Shown here: piece after piece, positions 9,825 through 18,288 of the stretch
How positions within the stretch are numbered: the stretch's first letter is position 1
How the letters are laid out: the number at the start of each line of letters is the position of its first letter
Source of the DNA: Pseudidiomarina aestuarii
Lineage (GTDB): Bacteria; Pseudomonadota; Gammaproteobacteria; Enterobacterales; Alteromonadaceae
Direction of reading: 5' to 3'
Length of the DNA stretch: 64,000 nucleotides
Assembly (NCBI RefSeq): GCF_003987355.1
Contig: NZ_PIPR01000001.1
Coordinates: 744,001 to 808,000 of the forward strand
The notes under the pieces: model-generated
What the model saw: the letters and a program-made list of their open reading frames with translations, nothing else
Told to the model about the DNA's origin: nothing
The model's database searches: none
Made by a program: the position numbers and the translations under genes

Positions 9825-10742
9825 TTAAAATTCGTACTGGTGTTCGAGCAATGTTGCACGGGACAGCACAAATACACCATCGCCGCCGAAATCAAACTCG
9901 ACCCATTCGAATGGCACTTGCGGAAAGGCTGTTTGCAGCGCGAGCATTGAGTTACCGACTTCACATACCAATACGCCATGTTCCGTCAGATGATCAGGAG
10001 CTTCGCGTAAAATGGTGCGGACCAAATCTAACCCATCTTCACCCGCAGCCAGACCCAACTCGGGTTCATGGTGGAACTCGGCAGGTAAATCTGCCATATC
10101 GTCTGCATCCACGTATGGTGGATTGGTCACAATTAAATCATACCGTTCGCCACGCACGGTCTCATACAGATCAGATAATAACGGAATGACGCGTCCTTCG
10201 AGTTGATGTAATTCAATATTCTGTTCAGCTACCGCTAAGGCGTCGGGTGAAATATCGAGCGCATCCACTTCGGCTTCTGGAAAGGCATAAGCGCAAGCAA
10301 TCGCAATGCAACCGCTACCGGTGCAGAGATCGAGAATACGCCGAACCGGAGGCGCCAGCCAAGGCTCGAATGATTTTTCAATGAGTTCAGCAATCGGCGA
10401 CCGTGGCACCAGCACACGCTCATCGACAACAAAAGGTAACCCAGCAAACCATGCTTTACCGATTAAGTAAGCGGCCGGCTTGCGACTGTGAATCCGCTCT
10501 TCAATCAAAGCAATAAAACGAGCTTGTTCGGCGGGCGTAAGAGCGGCGTCACGAAAATGTTCTAGCTGTTCAAAATCGAGCTCCAACGTATGACTCAGTA
10601 TCAACTTTGATTCACTGTACGCATTATCCGTACCGTGCCCAAAAAAGACATCAGCGCCCTGCAGCGTGGTTACCCCCCAACGCAAATGATCGAGAATAGA
10701 TCTCAGACTTTTTACTGCTTCCGTGGCGTTATTTGATCCCAC
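9825..10742 (-). CDS. prmB: 50S ribosomal protein L3 glutamine methyltransferase
   Basis: This 305-residue SAM-dependent methyltransferase N5-methylates a glutamine of ribosomal protein L3. It has the SAM-binding ILDLCTGSGCIAIACAYAFP and the catalytic NPPY motif (VTNPPYVDADDMADLP). The ending (EVGNSMLALQTAFPQVPFEWVEFD) matches PrmB rather than the release-factor enzyme PrmC. The start is a GTG at 10742 after GGAGAGTAAA. It heads the leftward prmB-aroC-epmC operon and is divergent from smrB. Confidence 0.94.
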   Translation of the reverse strand: MGSNNATEAVKSLRSILDHLRWGVTTLQGADVFFGHGTDNAYSESKLILSHTLELDFEQLEHFRDAALTPAEQARFIALIEERIHSRKPAAYLIGKAWFAGLPFVVDERVLVPRSPIAELIEKSFEPWLAPPVRRILDLCTGSGCIAIACAYAFPEAEVDALDISPDALAVAEQNIELHQLEGRVIPLLSDLYETVRGERYDLIVTNPPYVDADDMADLPAEFHHEPELGLAAGEDGLDLVRTILREAPDHLTEHGVLVCEVGNSMLALQTAFPQVPFEWVEFDFGGDGVFVLSRATLLEHQYEF

Positions 10743-10874
10743 TTTACTCTCCGTCTACGTACTGAAATAGAAGGTATCAGCACAAATCGTTCATTGCGGT
10801 TCTCTATCGCTATAAGATAACCTAAACTGACGATTCACGCATTACTTGAAACCAGATTCCCAACAGAAAATCAG

Positions 10875-11429
10875 ATGAGAACGAAGCGCATGAGCAGTGG
10901 CAATGATGACGACGACAAAGCACTTTTTCGTGATGCAGTTCAGGTTGATAAGCGCATTCGTCACGACACTATTGAGACCGCTCCACGCAAAAAGACGCAA
11001 CTCCAACGCCGCGCGGAACGTCATGAACGACAGCAGCAAACCGCTGAATTCGAATTCTCTACCCGTTATCAGGCACACTTCCCTGCGGGTCCACTTCGGT
11101 TCGTTGCGGATGGTCAGTCCCCCTACTTAGCAAAACAACTGCGCCGCGGGGACTATAGTCCTGAGCTCATGCTTGATTTACACGGTTTGACCCAAGCGCA
11201 AGCGCGCTCAGAATTAGTTGCCATGATTCGCGCGGCTCAACGTCAACACATCGATTGCTGCGCCATAATGCATGGACACGGACAGGGAATTTTACGCGAG
11301 AATTTACCCCATTGGTTGGTCCAGCATCCAGCCGTTCGAGCCTTCCATCAAGCGCCTGCTGAGTGGGGTGGTGACGCGGCTATTCTGGTACTCATTCAAC
11401 ATGAATTGAATGCAACGGATGCAGGTTGA
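10875..11429 (+). CDS. smrB: Ribosome-rescue endonuclease SmrB
   Basis: This roughly 184-residue protein has an Smr domain, a nuclease that cleaves mRNA at collided ribosomes. The N-terminal helix carries ALFRDAV and a basic stretch. The Smr domain shows LRRGDYSPELMLDLHGLTQ, the HGHG motif (IMHGHGQGILRENLP) and HPAVRAFHQAPAEWGGDAAI. Two starts are possible, ATG 10875 and ATG 10890; neither has a strong ribosome site. The gene ends 1 bp before the convergent sixA. Confidence 0.92.
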   Translation: MRTKRMSSGNDDDDKALFRDAVQVDKRIRHDTIETAPRKKTQLQRRAERHERQQQTAEFEFSTRYQAHFPAGPLRFVADGQSPYLAKQLRRGDYSPELMLDLHGLTQAQARSELVAMIRAAQRQHIDCCAIMHGHGQGILRENLPHWLVQHPAVRAFHQAPAEWGGDAAILVLIQHELNATDAG

Positions 11430-11430
11430 C

Positions 11431-11934
11431 TCAGGTCAGAATAGTGTCGGGGACCGTGAGTCCTTGAAAAGTACCACGTTGCATCGCTAAATCGAGTTCA
11501 AACTCAGCAATACTTGCGGTTGGAAATACGATGGGCTGTCGAGTTGCGTCTAACGTTTGCACCAAATAACTCACAAATGGCATGTGTGAGACCAGAGCGA
11601 CATGCTGTGCTCGCGTGTGATGCACAGCTAACTCCGCAAATAACCAATCTGCAAACTGCTGAGGATCGCCATCTGGCGTTGCGTCGGCTGATTCTGATTG
11701 ATACATCGCCGAACAGTGCTGATGAACAATCGCGGCGGTTTGACGAGCACGAATATAGGGGCTCGAGATGAGCCAATCGAGTTGCTCGACGCCCTGCTCG
11801 CGCAGATGTTGGTGCAACCATTTGCCATTGGTTGCGACTTCAGCCTCGCCAAGCTTACTCAATGGGCGAATCGCATCGGCATTCAATGCTTGCGAAGGTA
11901 CCGCATCGCCGTGGCGGATCAGATAAAATTTCAT
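11431..11934 (-). CDS. sixA: Phosphohistidine phosphatase SixA
   Basis: This 167-residue histidine phosphatase superfamily protein removes phosphate from phosphohistidine, for example on the NPr phosphocarrier of the nitrogen PTS. The catalytic RHG motif is at the N-terminus (MKFYLIRHGDAV), with a second conserved ISSPYIRARQTA and a later VSHMPFVSYL histidine. The start overlaps the rnfH stop (ATGA), so sixA is translated together with rnfH and ratA. Confidence 0.9.
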   Translation of the reverse strand: MKFYLIRHGDAVPSQALNADAIRPLSKLGEAEVATNGKWLHQHLREQGVEQLDWLISSPYIRARQTAAIVHQHCSAMYQSESADATPDGDPQQFADWLFAELAVHHTRAQHVALVSHMPFVSYLVQTLDATRQPIVFPTASIAEFELDLAMQRGTFQGLTVPDTILT

Positions 11935-12260
11935 CGGCGGCGACCACCGGTAACGGGATCGGCTCGACCATCATCAACAGCTTGTTCGGCACGCTTTCGC
12001 CGCACTGCTTTCGGGTCGGCAATCAGTGGCCGATAGATTTCAATCCGGTCACCTTCCCGTGGATACTGATCCAGTTTCACGGTCTTACTCCATATACCAA
12101 CCTTTTGCTCTTGCAAATCAATCTCTGGAAACGCGGTGCAGATTCCGGACTGCGCAATGCAATCCGCCACCGAAGTATCGGCAGCAACTCGCAACGGAAT
12201 AATTTGCTGGCGGTCGGGAGTTGCGTATGCCACTTCAATATGAATGTGGTCGCTACTCAT
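11931..12260 (-). CDS. rnfH: RnfH family ubiquitin-like protein
   Basis: This 109-residue member of the RnfH/UPF0125 family has a beta-grasp fold. It starts with HIHIEVAYATPDRQQIIPLRV and contains the family's KTVKLDQYPREGDRIEIYRPL and DPKAVRRKRAEQ. The molecular role is not settled; some genomes pair it with rnf genes, but here the rnf operon is about 26 kb away. It overlaps ratA and sixA by 4 bp each, as in many gammaproteobacteria. Confidence 0.9.
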   Translation of the reverse strand: MSSDHIHIEVAYATPDRQQIIPLRVAADTSVADCIAQSGICTAFPEIDLQEQKVGIWSKTVKLDQYPREGDRIEIYRPLIADPKAVRRKRAEQAVDDGRADPVTGGRRR

Positions 12261-12700
12261 GAGGATGGACTTCCATAAACCTGCCGCGCACGTTGCACAA
12301 ATGCATCCACCATTCGGCTTTGCAATTCATTAAAAATTCGGCCAAACGCCATACCCAGCAAACGATTAGCAAATTCGAAATCTAGTTTTAAGACAATTTT
12401 ACAGGCATCGTCGTTGAGACGCTGGAAATACCAGCCACCGCGCAAATAGTGGAACGGACCGTCCACTAATTCCATCGCAATTTCATGCGGATGATCACCG
12501 CGATTTCGTGTACTAAAACTCTTACTGATACCGGCTTTACTGATTTGTAAACGGGCAACCTTGGATTGTTCAGTTTGCTCAACCACTTCGGCCTTTACGC
12601 ATCCCGGGACAAATTCTGGGTACGCAAGAATATCATCGACTAGCGCATACATCTGGGCATCGCTATACGGCACTAACGCGCTACGCTCAATTGTCGGCAT
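12257..12700 (-). CDS. ratA: START-like domain protein RatA (PasT)
   Basis: This 147-residue protein is of the coenzyme Q-binding COQ10/START family. Members act as the ribosome-association toxin RatA or as PasT, linked to respiratory function and stress survival. Features are MPTIERSALVPYSDAQMYALVDDILAYPEFVPGC, in two parts typical of the family, and the WYFQ and LDFEFANRLLG segments. It heads the leftward ratA-rnfH-sixA operon and is divergent from smpB, as in E. coli. RnfH is sometimes called its antitoxin partner, which is disputed. Confidence 0.9.
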   Translation of the reverse strand: MPTIERSALVPYSDAQMYALVDDILAYPEFVPGCVKAEVVEQTEQSKVARLQISKAGISKSFSTRNRGDHPHEIAMELVDGPFHYLRGGWYFQRLNDDACKIVLKLDFEFANRLLGMAFGRIFNELQSRMVDAFVQRARQVYGSPSS

Positions 12701-12857
12701 GAAAATCTAAGTTCCTTGTCTATGGCAAGAATGCTCGGCAAATAAGGTCAAAGACAAGCTGCTGCTTTTTCGACCACTTCAAATTGTTGCGGATCATAAC
12801 CTACTTCGCAGTTCGGATCATCTGCATGGAAACGATTTTAATTTAGCGCGCCTTGCG

Positions 12858-12863
12858 TATAAT
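12858..12863 (+). promoter_or_regulatory. Candidate -10 box of smpB (TATAAT)
   Basis: A perfect TATAAT ends only 7 bp before the smpB ATG at 12871, within GCGTATAATACGC, which is also palindromic. No good -35 box is seen 17 bp upstream. If used, it would give an essentially leaderless mRNA. Confidence 0.4.
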
Positions 12864-12870
12864 ACGCGCC

Positions 12871-13350
12871 ATGAACAAACCTAAAGCATCTGCCAATACA
12901 GGAACCATCGCGCTCAATAAAAAGGCGCGCCATGAGTATTTCCTCGAAGACAAATTTGAAGCCGGTATTGAACTGCAAGGCTGGGAAGTGAAAAGCATCC
13001 GCGCCGGCAAAGTCAATATCGCCGATACCTATGTCGTTATCCGAAATAACGAAGCCTACCTACTCGGCTCGCAAATACAACCGCTGCTATCTGCATCATC
13101 GCACGTTGTTTGTGATTCCGAGCGCTCGCGCAAACTGCTGCTGAAACGCCGCGAATTAGACAAATTAATTGGCGCCAGTGAACGCGAAGGCTACTCCATT
13201 GTGGCTACAGCGATGTATTGGAAACGCCACTTGGTAAAACTTGAAATCCATTTGGCAAAGGGTAAAAAGGCGCACGACAAACGCGATACCGTCAAAGAAC
13301 GCGATTGGCAGCGCCAGAAAGAACGAATCATGAAGCATAAAGTTGGCTAG
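12871..13350 (+). CDS. smpB: SsrA-binding protein SmpB
   Basis: This 159-residue small protein binds tmRNA and brings it to stalled ribosomes for trans-translation. Clear family signatures are [33 protein letters not shown], and the basic C-terminal tail ([20 protein letters not shown]). I chose the ATG at 12871, which matches the family N-terminus (MNKPKAS); the TTG at 12853 lies inside the TATAAT region. No tmRNA gene is recognisable just downstream, unlike E. coli. Confidence 0.95.
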   Translation: MNKPKASANTGTIALNKKARHEYFLEDKFEAGIELQGWEVKSIRAGKVNIADTYVVIRNNEAYLLGSQIQPLLSASSHVVCDSERSRKLLLKRRELDKLIGASEREGYSIVATAMYWKRHLVKLEIHLAKGKKAHDKRDTVKERDWQRQKERIMKHKVG

Positions 13351-13372
13351 ACAAGTTAATCGCTCGAAACGA

Positions 13373-13401
13373 TTGACTCTGCATCCCAACCTAAGTATCT
13401 T
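13373..13401 (+). promoter_or_regulatory. Candidate trp operon promoter
   Basis: TTGACT (13373-13378), a 17-bp spacer and TATCTT (13396-13401). Transcription would start near 13408 and carry the heptamer array and leader peptide in its 5' region. No TrpR operator with the usual 8-bp CTAG spacing overlaps it. Confidence 0.5.
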
Positions 13402-13413
13402 CTGTACAAGTTA

Positions 13414-13469
13414 GCTACTGGCTAGTAGCTAGTAACTAGTAACTAGTAACTAGTAACTAGTAACGAATA
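13414..13469. repeat. Heptamer tandem array 2 (ACTAGTA type)
   Basis: Eight 7-bp units: GCTACTG, GCTAGTA twice, ACTAGTA four times, ACGAATA, followed by ACGCTTTTAGAGG. It is a single-orientation array between the trp promoter candidate and the trp leader peptide. Related arrays are at 26552 and 35971, and the ACGCTTT tail recurs there. Confidence 0.85.
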
Positions 13470-13486
13470 ACGCTTTTAGAGGTCTT

Positions 13487-13537
13487 ATGTTGACAGTCAT
13501 GAACGCAAACAACTGGTGGTGGCACTTCCCGACATAG
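13487..13537 (+). CDS. trpL: trp operon leader peptide
   Basis: A 16-codon reading frame encodes MLTVMNANNWWWHFPT with three consecutive TGG (Trp) codons at 13514-13522, stop TAG at 13535-13537. AGAGG (13478-13482) lies 4 nt before the ATG. The frame lies directly upstream of a competing hairpin set and of trpE, so it is the sensor of charged tRNA-Trp in attenuation. Confidence 0.93.
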   Translation: MLTVMNANNWWWHFPT

Positions 13538-13617
13538 CGGGTGGTGAGTTTGTGCGTTGGCTACAACAAAGTAGACGTCAGAATTCCAGAAAACCCGCTC
13601 CTTGAGCGGGTTTTTTT
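13523..13617 (+). promoter_or_regulatory. trp attenuator
   Basis: Segment 1 (CACTTCCCG, 13523-13531) pairs with segment 2 (CGGGTGGTG, 13538-13546) around a 6-nt loop that includes the leader stop codon. Segment 2, with AGCGGGT at 13536-13542, can instead pair with AACCCGCT at 13592-13599. That pairing would block the terminator formed by 13592-13600 and 13604-13612. A ribosome stalled on the three Trp codons covers segment 1, so the antiterminator forms and trpEGDCFBA is transcribed when tryptophan is short. This follows the classical model. Confidence 0.92.
13592..13617 (+). terminator. trp attenuator terminator hairpin
   Basis: Stem AACCCGCTC (13592-13600), loop CTT, stem GAGCGGGTT (13604-13612), then a T-run to 13617. 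It is a 9-bp GC-rich stem just before trpE. Confidence 0.93.
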
Positions 13618-13652
13618 ATGGTCGCGAATAATAATTGAGTGAGACGCTGTGC

Positions 13653-15245
13653 ATGAGCATGATATTTGAACAACAGTTGGGACACGTCACAACATTGCAG
13701 ATTCAGCTGCCTTATCAAGCAGATACTTTAGCGCTGTTTCAGCGAGTCTGCGGACATTATCCACACACCATGCTGTTGGATTCAGCGGAAGTGAATTCGA
13801 AACGTAGCCTGAAAAGCTTAGTTATGGTCACTGCTGCGCTGCAGATAACTTGTCAGCAGCAAACCATTCGTGTCAAAGCACTGACGAATAATGGTCAACA
13901 GTTATTACCCTGGTTGGCCGCTGAGCTGCAGCACGACTCCTTTGCAATCGAGCAAACGACAACCGAATTGACCGTATTTGTGACACCACCAGCCGCCACG
14001 CTTGACGAAGATTCACGGCTGCGTGCGCTCGCTAACGATGAACCATTGCGGATCTTGCAGCAACGTCTACAGCAGACACAGTCGCATCCGTTGGGTATTT
14101 ATCTGGGGGGCGTTTTTGCGTACGACTATGTCGCATCATTTGAGCAATTGCCCGATGTTCCAAACGGCTCTAACGATTGCCCTGACTATCAATTTTACCT
14201 AGCCGAGACCTTAGTGGTTGTCGATCATCAAGCGAAAACAACGGAATTGCTGGCCAATCTAATCAGTGGCCCAGAGTGCGAATCTTACTATGCAACACTA
14301 ACCGATCAAGTCGGTAAAATCGCCGCAGCTTGCCAATTGCCTCCTGTACAAAGTTCCAAAAAGGCTGGCACTGAAACCACTGTAGCTCTGACAGCTACCC
14401 CATCCGCAGATGTATTCGCGCAACAAGTTACTCAATTGAAGGAACACATTTTAGCTGGGGATATATTCCAAGTGGTGCCATCTCGGCGGTTTCAATTAGA
14501 TTGCTCGGATGCACTCGCTGCTTACGCAGAATTAAAGCGCAGTAATCCATCACCATACATGTTCTTTCTGCGTACTGAACAGTTCGAGCTCTTTGGCGCA
14601 TCACCAGAATCCGCACTGAAATATACAGCTGCCAGTAACCAAGTAGAACTCTATCCAATTGCCGGAACGCGGCCACGCGGTAAACATGCTGACGGCTCCA
14701 TTCATGCAGATCTCGATAGTCGCCTGGAGCTGGATCTTAGACTGGATCAAAAGGAGCTCGCAGAGCATATGATGTTGGTCGATTTAGCCCGTAACGATCT
14801 GGCTCGCATTGCTGAGCCGGGAACGCGCTATGTCGCTGACTTGCTGCAAGTCGATCGCTATTCACATGTGATGCATTTGGTTTCACGTGTGGTCGCGCAA
14901 CTCGCGCCTGATTTAGATGCATTACACGCCTATCGTGCTTGTATGAATATGGGCACTTTAGTCGGCGCCCCTAAACTCAGCGCTGCTCGCCTCATTCGCG
15001 AAGTCGAACAACAACGTCGTGGTAGTTATGGAGGCGCGGTCGGCTACCTTGCCGGAAATGGTGACATGGATACCTGTATTGTCATTCGCTCTGCCTTTGT
15101 TCAACACGGACGCGCAACTGTGCAAGCAGGTGCTGGTGTGGTGTACGACTCGGTACCAAGCGCTGAAGTGGCGGAGACCGAAGCCAAAGCCAAGGCGGTC
15201 ATTCGCGCCATCCAGACGGCCATGGCACGTGGAGATCAATCATGA
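13653..15245 (+). CDS. trpE: Anthranilate synthase component I
   Basis: TrpE makes anthranilate from chorismate with ammonia supplied by TrpG. The 530-residue protein carries the feedback-site motif LLDSA near the N-terminus (LLESA in E. coli), so tryptophan inhibition is probably kept. Catalytic-domain signatures include IFQVVPSRRF, NPSPYMFF, PIAGTRPRG, HMMLVDLARNDLARI and YGGAVGYLAGNGDMDTCI. I chose ATG 13653, preceded by GAGTGAG; a TTG at 13635 is an alternative. It overlaps trpG by 4 bp. Confidence 0.95.
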   Translation: MSMIFEQQLGHVTTLQIQLPYQADTLALFQRVCGHYPHTMLLDSAEVNSKRSLKSLVMVTAALQITCQQQTIRVKALTNNGQQLLPWLAAELQHDSFAIEQTTTELTVFVTPPAATLDEDSRLRALANDEPLRILQQRLQQTQSHPLGIYLGGVFAYDYVASFEQLPDVPNGSNDCPDYQFYLAETLVVVDHQAKTTELLANLISGPECESYYATLTDQVGKIAAACQLPPVQSSKKAGTETTVALTATPSADVFAQQVTQLKEHILAGDIFQVVPSRRFQLDCSDALAAYAELKRSNPSPYMFFLRTEQFELFGASPESALKYTAASNQVELYPIAGTRPRGKHADGSIHADLDSRLELDLRLDQKELAEHMMLVDLARNDLARIAEPGTRYVADLLQVDRYSHVMHLVSRVVAQLAPDLDALHAYRACMNMGTLVGAPKLSAARLIREVEQQRRGSYGGAVGYLAGNGDMDTCIVIRSAFVQHGRATVQAGAGVVYDSVPSAEVAETEAKAKAVIRAIQTAMARGDQS

Positions 15246-15877
15246 ACAAGACATTCAATCAGCAACCTAGTCGGATTGTTCTTATCGATAACTTTGACTC
15301 GTTCACCTACAACTTAGTCGACGAAATGCGGTTACTTGGCTTTCCATTGGTGGTGTACCGAAATAATGTTCCCGCCGCGACCGTTTTGGCGGAGATGGAA
15401 GCCTATGCAGGACCCCAGTTGCTGTGTCTGTCACCTGGCCCCGGGCATCCGCGGGAGGCAGGCAATTTGCTCGAGATGATTGAAGGCTCAGCGGAGCGGA
15501 ACTATCCGGTGTTGGGAATTTGCTTGGGTTTTCAGGCGCTATGGGAAGCGAGTGGTGGCGTGGTTGACCGCTGCCACGAGACCTTGCACGGCAAACGTTC
15601 GCTTCTCACTTGTCAGGAACATCCTATTTTTTCGGGATTACCGCATCCTATTGCAATCGCTAGATATCATTCGCTGGCAGGTTTTCAGCAACCTGACAGT
15701 GTCGATGTTCTGGCTACAGTGAACGATATCCCGATGGCTGCGTACTTTCATGACTACCACGCGTTGGGATTACAGTTTCACCCTGAATCTATTCTGAGTA
15801 GTTACGGTAGCCAACTGCTCAGCCAATGTGTTCAGTATCTATTTCAATTACATTCAACAGCGCAACTGACGGAGTGA
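15242..15877 (+). CDS. trpG: Anthranilate synthase component II (glutamine amidotransferase)
   Basis: This 211-residue class I amidotransferase releases ammonia from glutamine for TrpE. It shows DNFDSFTYNLVDEM at the N-terminus, the oxyanion segment SPGPGHP, the nucleophile cysteine in GICLGFQALWE, and the catalytic His-Glu pair in LQFHPES. It is a free-standing TrpG, not fused to TrpD as in E. coli. It overlaps trpE (ATGA) and ends 7 bp before trpD. Confidence 0.95.
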   Translation: MNKTFNQQPSRIVLIDNFDSFTYNLVDEMRLLGFPLVVYRNNVPAATVLAEMEAYAGPQLLCLSPGPGHPREAGNLLEMIEGSAERNYPVLGICLGFQALWEASGGVVDRCHETLHGKRSLLTCQEHPIFSGLPHPIAIARYHSLAGFQQPDSVDVLATVNDIPMAAYFHDYHALGLQFHPESILSSYGSQLLSQCVQYLFQLHSTAQLTE

Positions 15878-15884
15878 TTCGAGC

Positions 15885-16889
15885 GTGGAAATGATTAAAC
15901 GTTTACTCGACGGTGAAGTCTTATCAACGGCAGAGACGCAGCGCCTCTTTCAGCACTTAGTGAAAGGTGAGCTGACCGAAATTCAAATCACCGGCATTCT
16001 GACGGCAATGAAGCTACGGGGCGAACAGCCAACTGAAATGGCAGGCGCAGCACAAGCTTTACGAGTGGCTGCGAAGCCCTTTGTTCGACCCGACCGACTG
16101 ATTGTGGACAGCTGTGGAACCGGCGGTGATGGGAGTAATACCATCAATATCTCAACGACTGCGGCATTAGCAGCGGCCAGTATGGGATTGACCGTCGCCA
16201 AACACGGTAATCGTAGTGTGTCATCACGCTCTGGTTCAGCCGACGTGCTGGAGAGTCTGGGGCTATCCGTCACGCAAGATCCCGCTATTGCTGCCGAGCA
16301 GTTGGACCGTTTCAATTTTTGCTTTTTGTTCGCACCGCATTACCACCCCGGCATTCGTTATGCGATGCCAGTTCGACAAACTTTGAAGACACGAACCCTT
16401 TTTAACTTGCTCGGACCGCTGGTGAATCCAGCTCGCCCCGACGTTCAGCAATTGGGAGTCTATGATCCGAACTGGTGCCGACCCTTGGCCGAAACCTTAC
16501 GGTTACTCGGTTGCCAACGCGCCATGGTCGTTCATGGTTCCGGACTCGATGAGATGGCTCTCCACGACTCGACCTTTGTGGTTGAACTCAAGGACGGTGA
16601 ACTGCACGAATATGAACTGAACCCGGAAGATTTTGGGGTACAGCGAGCCGCGATTGCCGAACTTCGCGGTGGTGACGCTGATTTTAACGCGAAAGCATTA
16701 CAGCAGGTACTGGCCGGTACCGCAGCAGATCCACAGTTAAACGCTGTCGCAATGAGCGTTGCTGGCTTATTATATCTAGCCGACCGCTATGACAACTTTA
16801 ATGCCGCAACTGCAGCAGCTCGCGAACATTTAGCAAGTGGCGCCGCATTGCACCATCTACAGCAATTACAGGAGTTTAATCGTGGCTGA
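15885..16889 (+). CDS. trpD: Anthranilate phosphoribosyltransferase
   Basis: TrpD joins anthranilate to PRPP, giving phosphoribosyl-anthranilate. The 334-residue protein has the PRPP-binding CGTGGDGSNTINIST, then KHGNRSVSSRSGSADVLE and a GPLVNPARP segment, all typical. The start is either GTG 15885, 10 nt after GGAG, or ATG 15891; the two differ by two residues. The 3' end overlaps trpCF by 8 bp. Confidence 0.95.
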   Translation: MEMIKRLLDGEVLSTAETQRLFQHLVKGELTEIQITGILTAMKLRGEQPTEMAGAAQALRVAAKPFVRPDRLIVDSCGTGGDGSNTINISTTAALAAASMGLTVAKHGNRSVSSRSGSADVLESLGLSVTQDPAIAAEQLDRFNFCFLFAPHYHPGIRYAMPVRQTLKTRTLFNLLGPLVNPARPDVQQLGVYDPNWCRPLAETLRLLGCQRAMVVHGSGLDEMALHDSTFVVELKDGELHEYELNPEDFGVQRAAIAELRGGDADFNAKALQQVLAGTAADPQLNAVAMSVAGLLYLADRYDNFNAATAAAREHLASGAALHHLQQLQEFNRG

Positions 16890-18288
16890 AACTATTCTGA
16901 CGCGCATTGTCGCTGACCGCGTGAAGCGTCTTGAGAGCTTCTACCAAAGCTACGATCTGGCCGCTCTTGAGATGGCCTTAGAACCGAGTCAACGCTCGCT
17001 AGCAGCAGCGCTAGCAACGCCGGCGAGTAGCTTTATTCTGGAATGCAAAAAAGCCTCACCCTCGAAAGGATTGATTCGCCCCGATTTTCACCCGGTGCAG
17101 ATGGCGCAAACCTATGCTCGTTATGCCGCCGCTATTTCAGTGTTAACAGAGCCGGATTACTTCCAAGGTGATTTCGCTTATTTAGCGGCGGTCAGTGCAG
17201 CCGTCTCGATTCCCGTTCTGTGTAAAGATTTTATTGTTGATCCACGCCAAATTATACTTGCGCGTCATTTTGGTGCAGATGCCGTACTATTGATGCTATC
17301 GATTTTATCGGACGAACAGTATCGTGAACTTGCAGACCGTGCAGCAGCGCTAGAACTGGATGTTTTGACTGAAGTCAGTACGACCGAGGAAATGCATCGA
17401 GCCAATGCGCTCGGTGCGAAAATTATCGGGATCAATAATCGGAACTTGCACGATCTAAGCATCGACCCGCAACGTAGTATTGAGTTGAGTAAGCTTGCTC
17501 ATGACCAAGCACTTGTTGTGGCTGAGTCGGGCTATCATACTTCAGCGCAGGTTCGGGCAACGGCACCTTATGTCGATGGCTTTTTGGTCGGTAGTGCACT
17601 GTCCGCTCAGCCGAATCTGGATCAAGCCTGTCGTGAGCTAATTTATGGGCAACATAAAGTATGTGGACTTACACAACCACAAGATGCCATGGTCGTTCGA
17701 GCCGCTGGTGCAGCCTTTGGTGGCCTAATTTTTGCCCCGAAATCGCCTCGATCGGTGACCTTTGAGCAAGCTCAGGCTATTGTTGCGACCGAACCGACCC
17801 TTGGTTTTGTCGGTGTCTTTGTCAATCGGCCGGTCGCTGAGGTGGTAAACTACGCGCAGCAACTGAACTTACGCGCAGTGCAGCTGCATGGTGACGAAGA
17901 TTACGATTACATCACTGATTTACGGCAAGCACTGCCGTCGACAACACAAATTTGGCGAGCGTTGGGAATTCGTAACGCACCCGTTCAGTTACCTACCCAA
18001 GTTGCGGTTGACGCATGGCTTCTTGATAGTCCAGGGGGTGGGACTGGAGAACCCTTTGCTTGGCAACATCTAACGGCGTTAACAGACGCACAACGTCCAC
18101 ACTGCATACTCGCAGGTGGACTGACCCAAGCGAACGCCAGTGAGGCACTGGCAACCGGCATTCAACGACTCGATTTCAATTCAGGAGTGGAGCGTGACCG
18201 CGGGCACAAAGACGCAGGTAAAATTATTGCCTTGTTTGCCCACTTACGACAGTACGGACGCTCGATGACAAGAGGTATATCAGCATGA
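16882..18288 (+). CDS. trpCF: Bifunctional indole-3-glycerol-phosphate synthase / phosphoribosylanthranilate isomerase
   Basis: This 468-residue fusion catalyses two consecutive steps. The N-terminal TrpC barrel (about 1-255) has [36 protein letters not shown] and VAESGY. The C-terminal TrpF barrel (about 258-468) has [39 protein letters not shown] and LDFNSGVE. I chose GTG 16882, which follows GGAG and matches the family N-terminus ([12 protein letters not shown]). The fusion is usual in enteric and related gammaproteobacteria. It overlaps trpD by 8 bp and trpB by 4 bp. Confidence 0.95.
   Translation: MAETILTRIVADRVKRLESFYQSYDLAALEMALEPSQRSLAAALATPASSFILECKKASPSKGLIRPDFHPVQMAQTYARYAAAISVLTEPDYFQGDFAYLAAVSAAVSIPVLCKDFIVDPRQIILARHFGADAVLLMLSILSDEQYRELADRAAALELDVLTEVSTTEEMHRANALGAKIIGINNRNLHDLSIDPQRSIELSKLAHDQALVVAESGYHTSAQVRATAPYVDGFLVGSALSAQPNLDQACRELIYGQHKVCGLTQPQDAMVVRAAGAAFGGLIFAPKSPRSVTFEQAQAIVATEPTLGFVGVFVNRPVAEVVNYAQQLNLRAVQLHGDEDYDYITDLRQALPSTTQIWRALGIRNAPVQLPTQVAVDAWLLDSPGGGTGEPFAWQHLTALTDAQRPHCILAGGLTQANASEALATGIQRLDFNSGVERDRGHKDAGKIIALFAHLRQYGRSMTRGISA

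Noticed and set aside
13414-13469. CRISPR array or true TrpR operator array
   Set aside because: Seven-bp units without spacers exclude CRISPR. CTAG cores are 7 bp apart rather than the 8 bp of TrpR operators, and the same units occur at unrelated loci.
13351-13486. tmRNA gene after smpB
   Set aside because: No tRNA-Ala-like ends or tag-peptide frame could be seen; the stretch is promoter plus heptamers.
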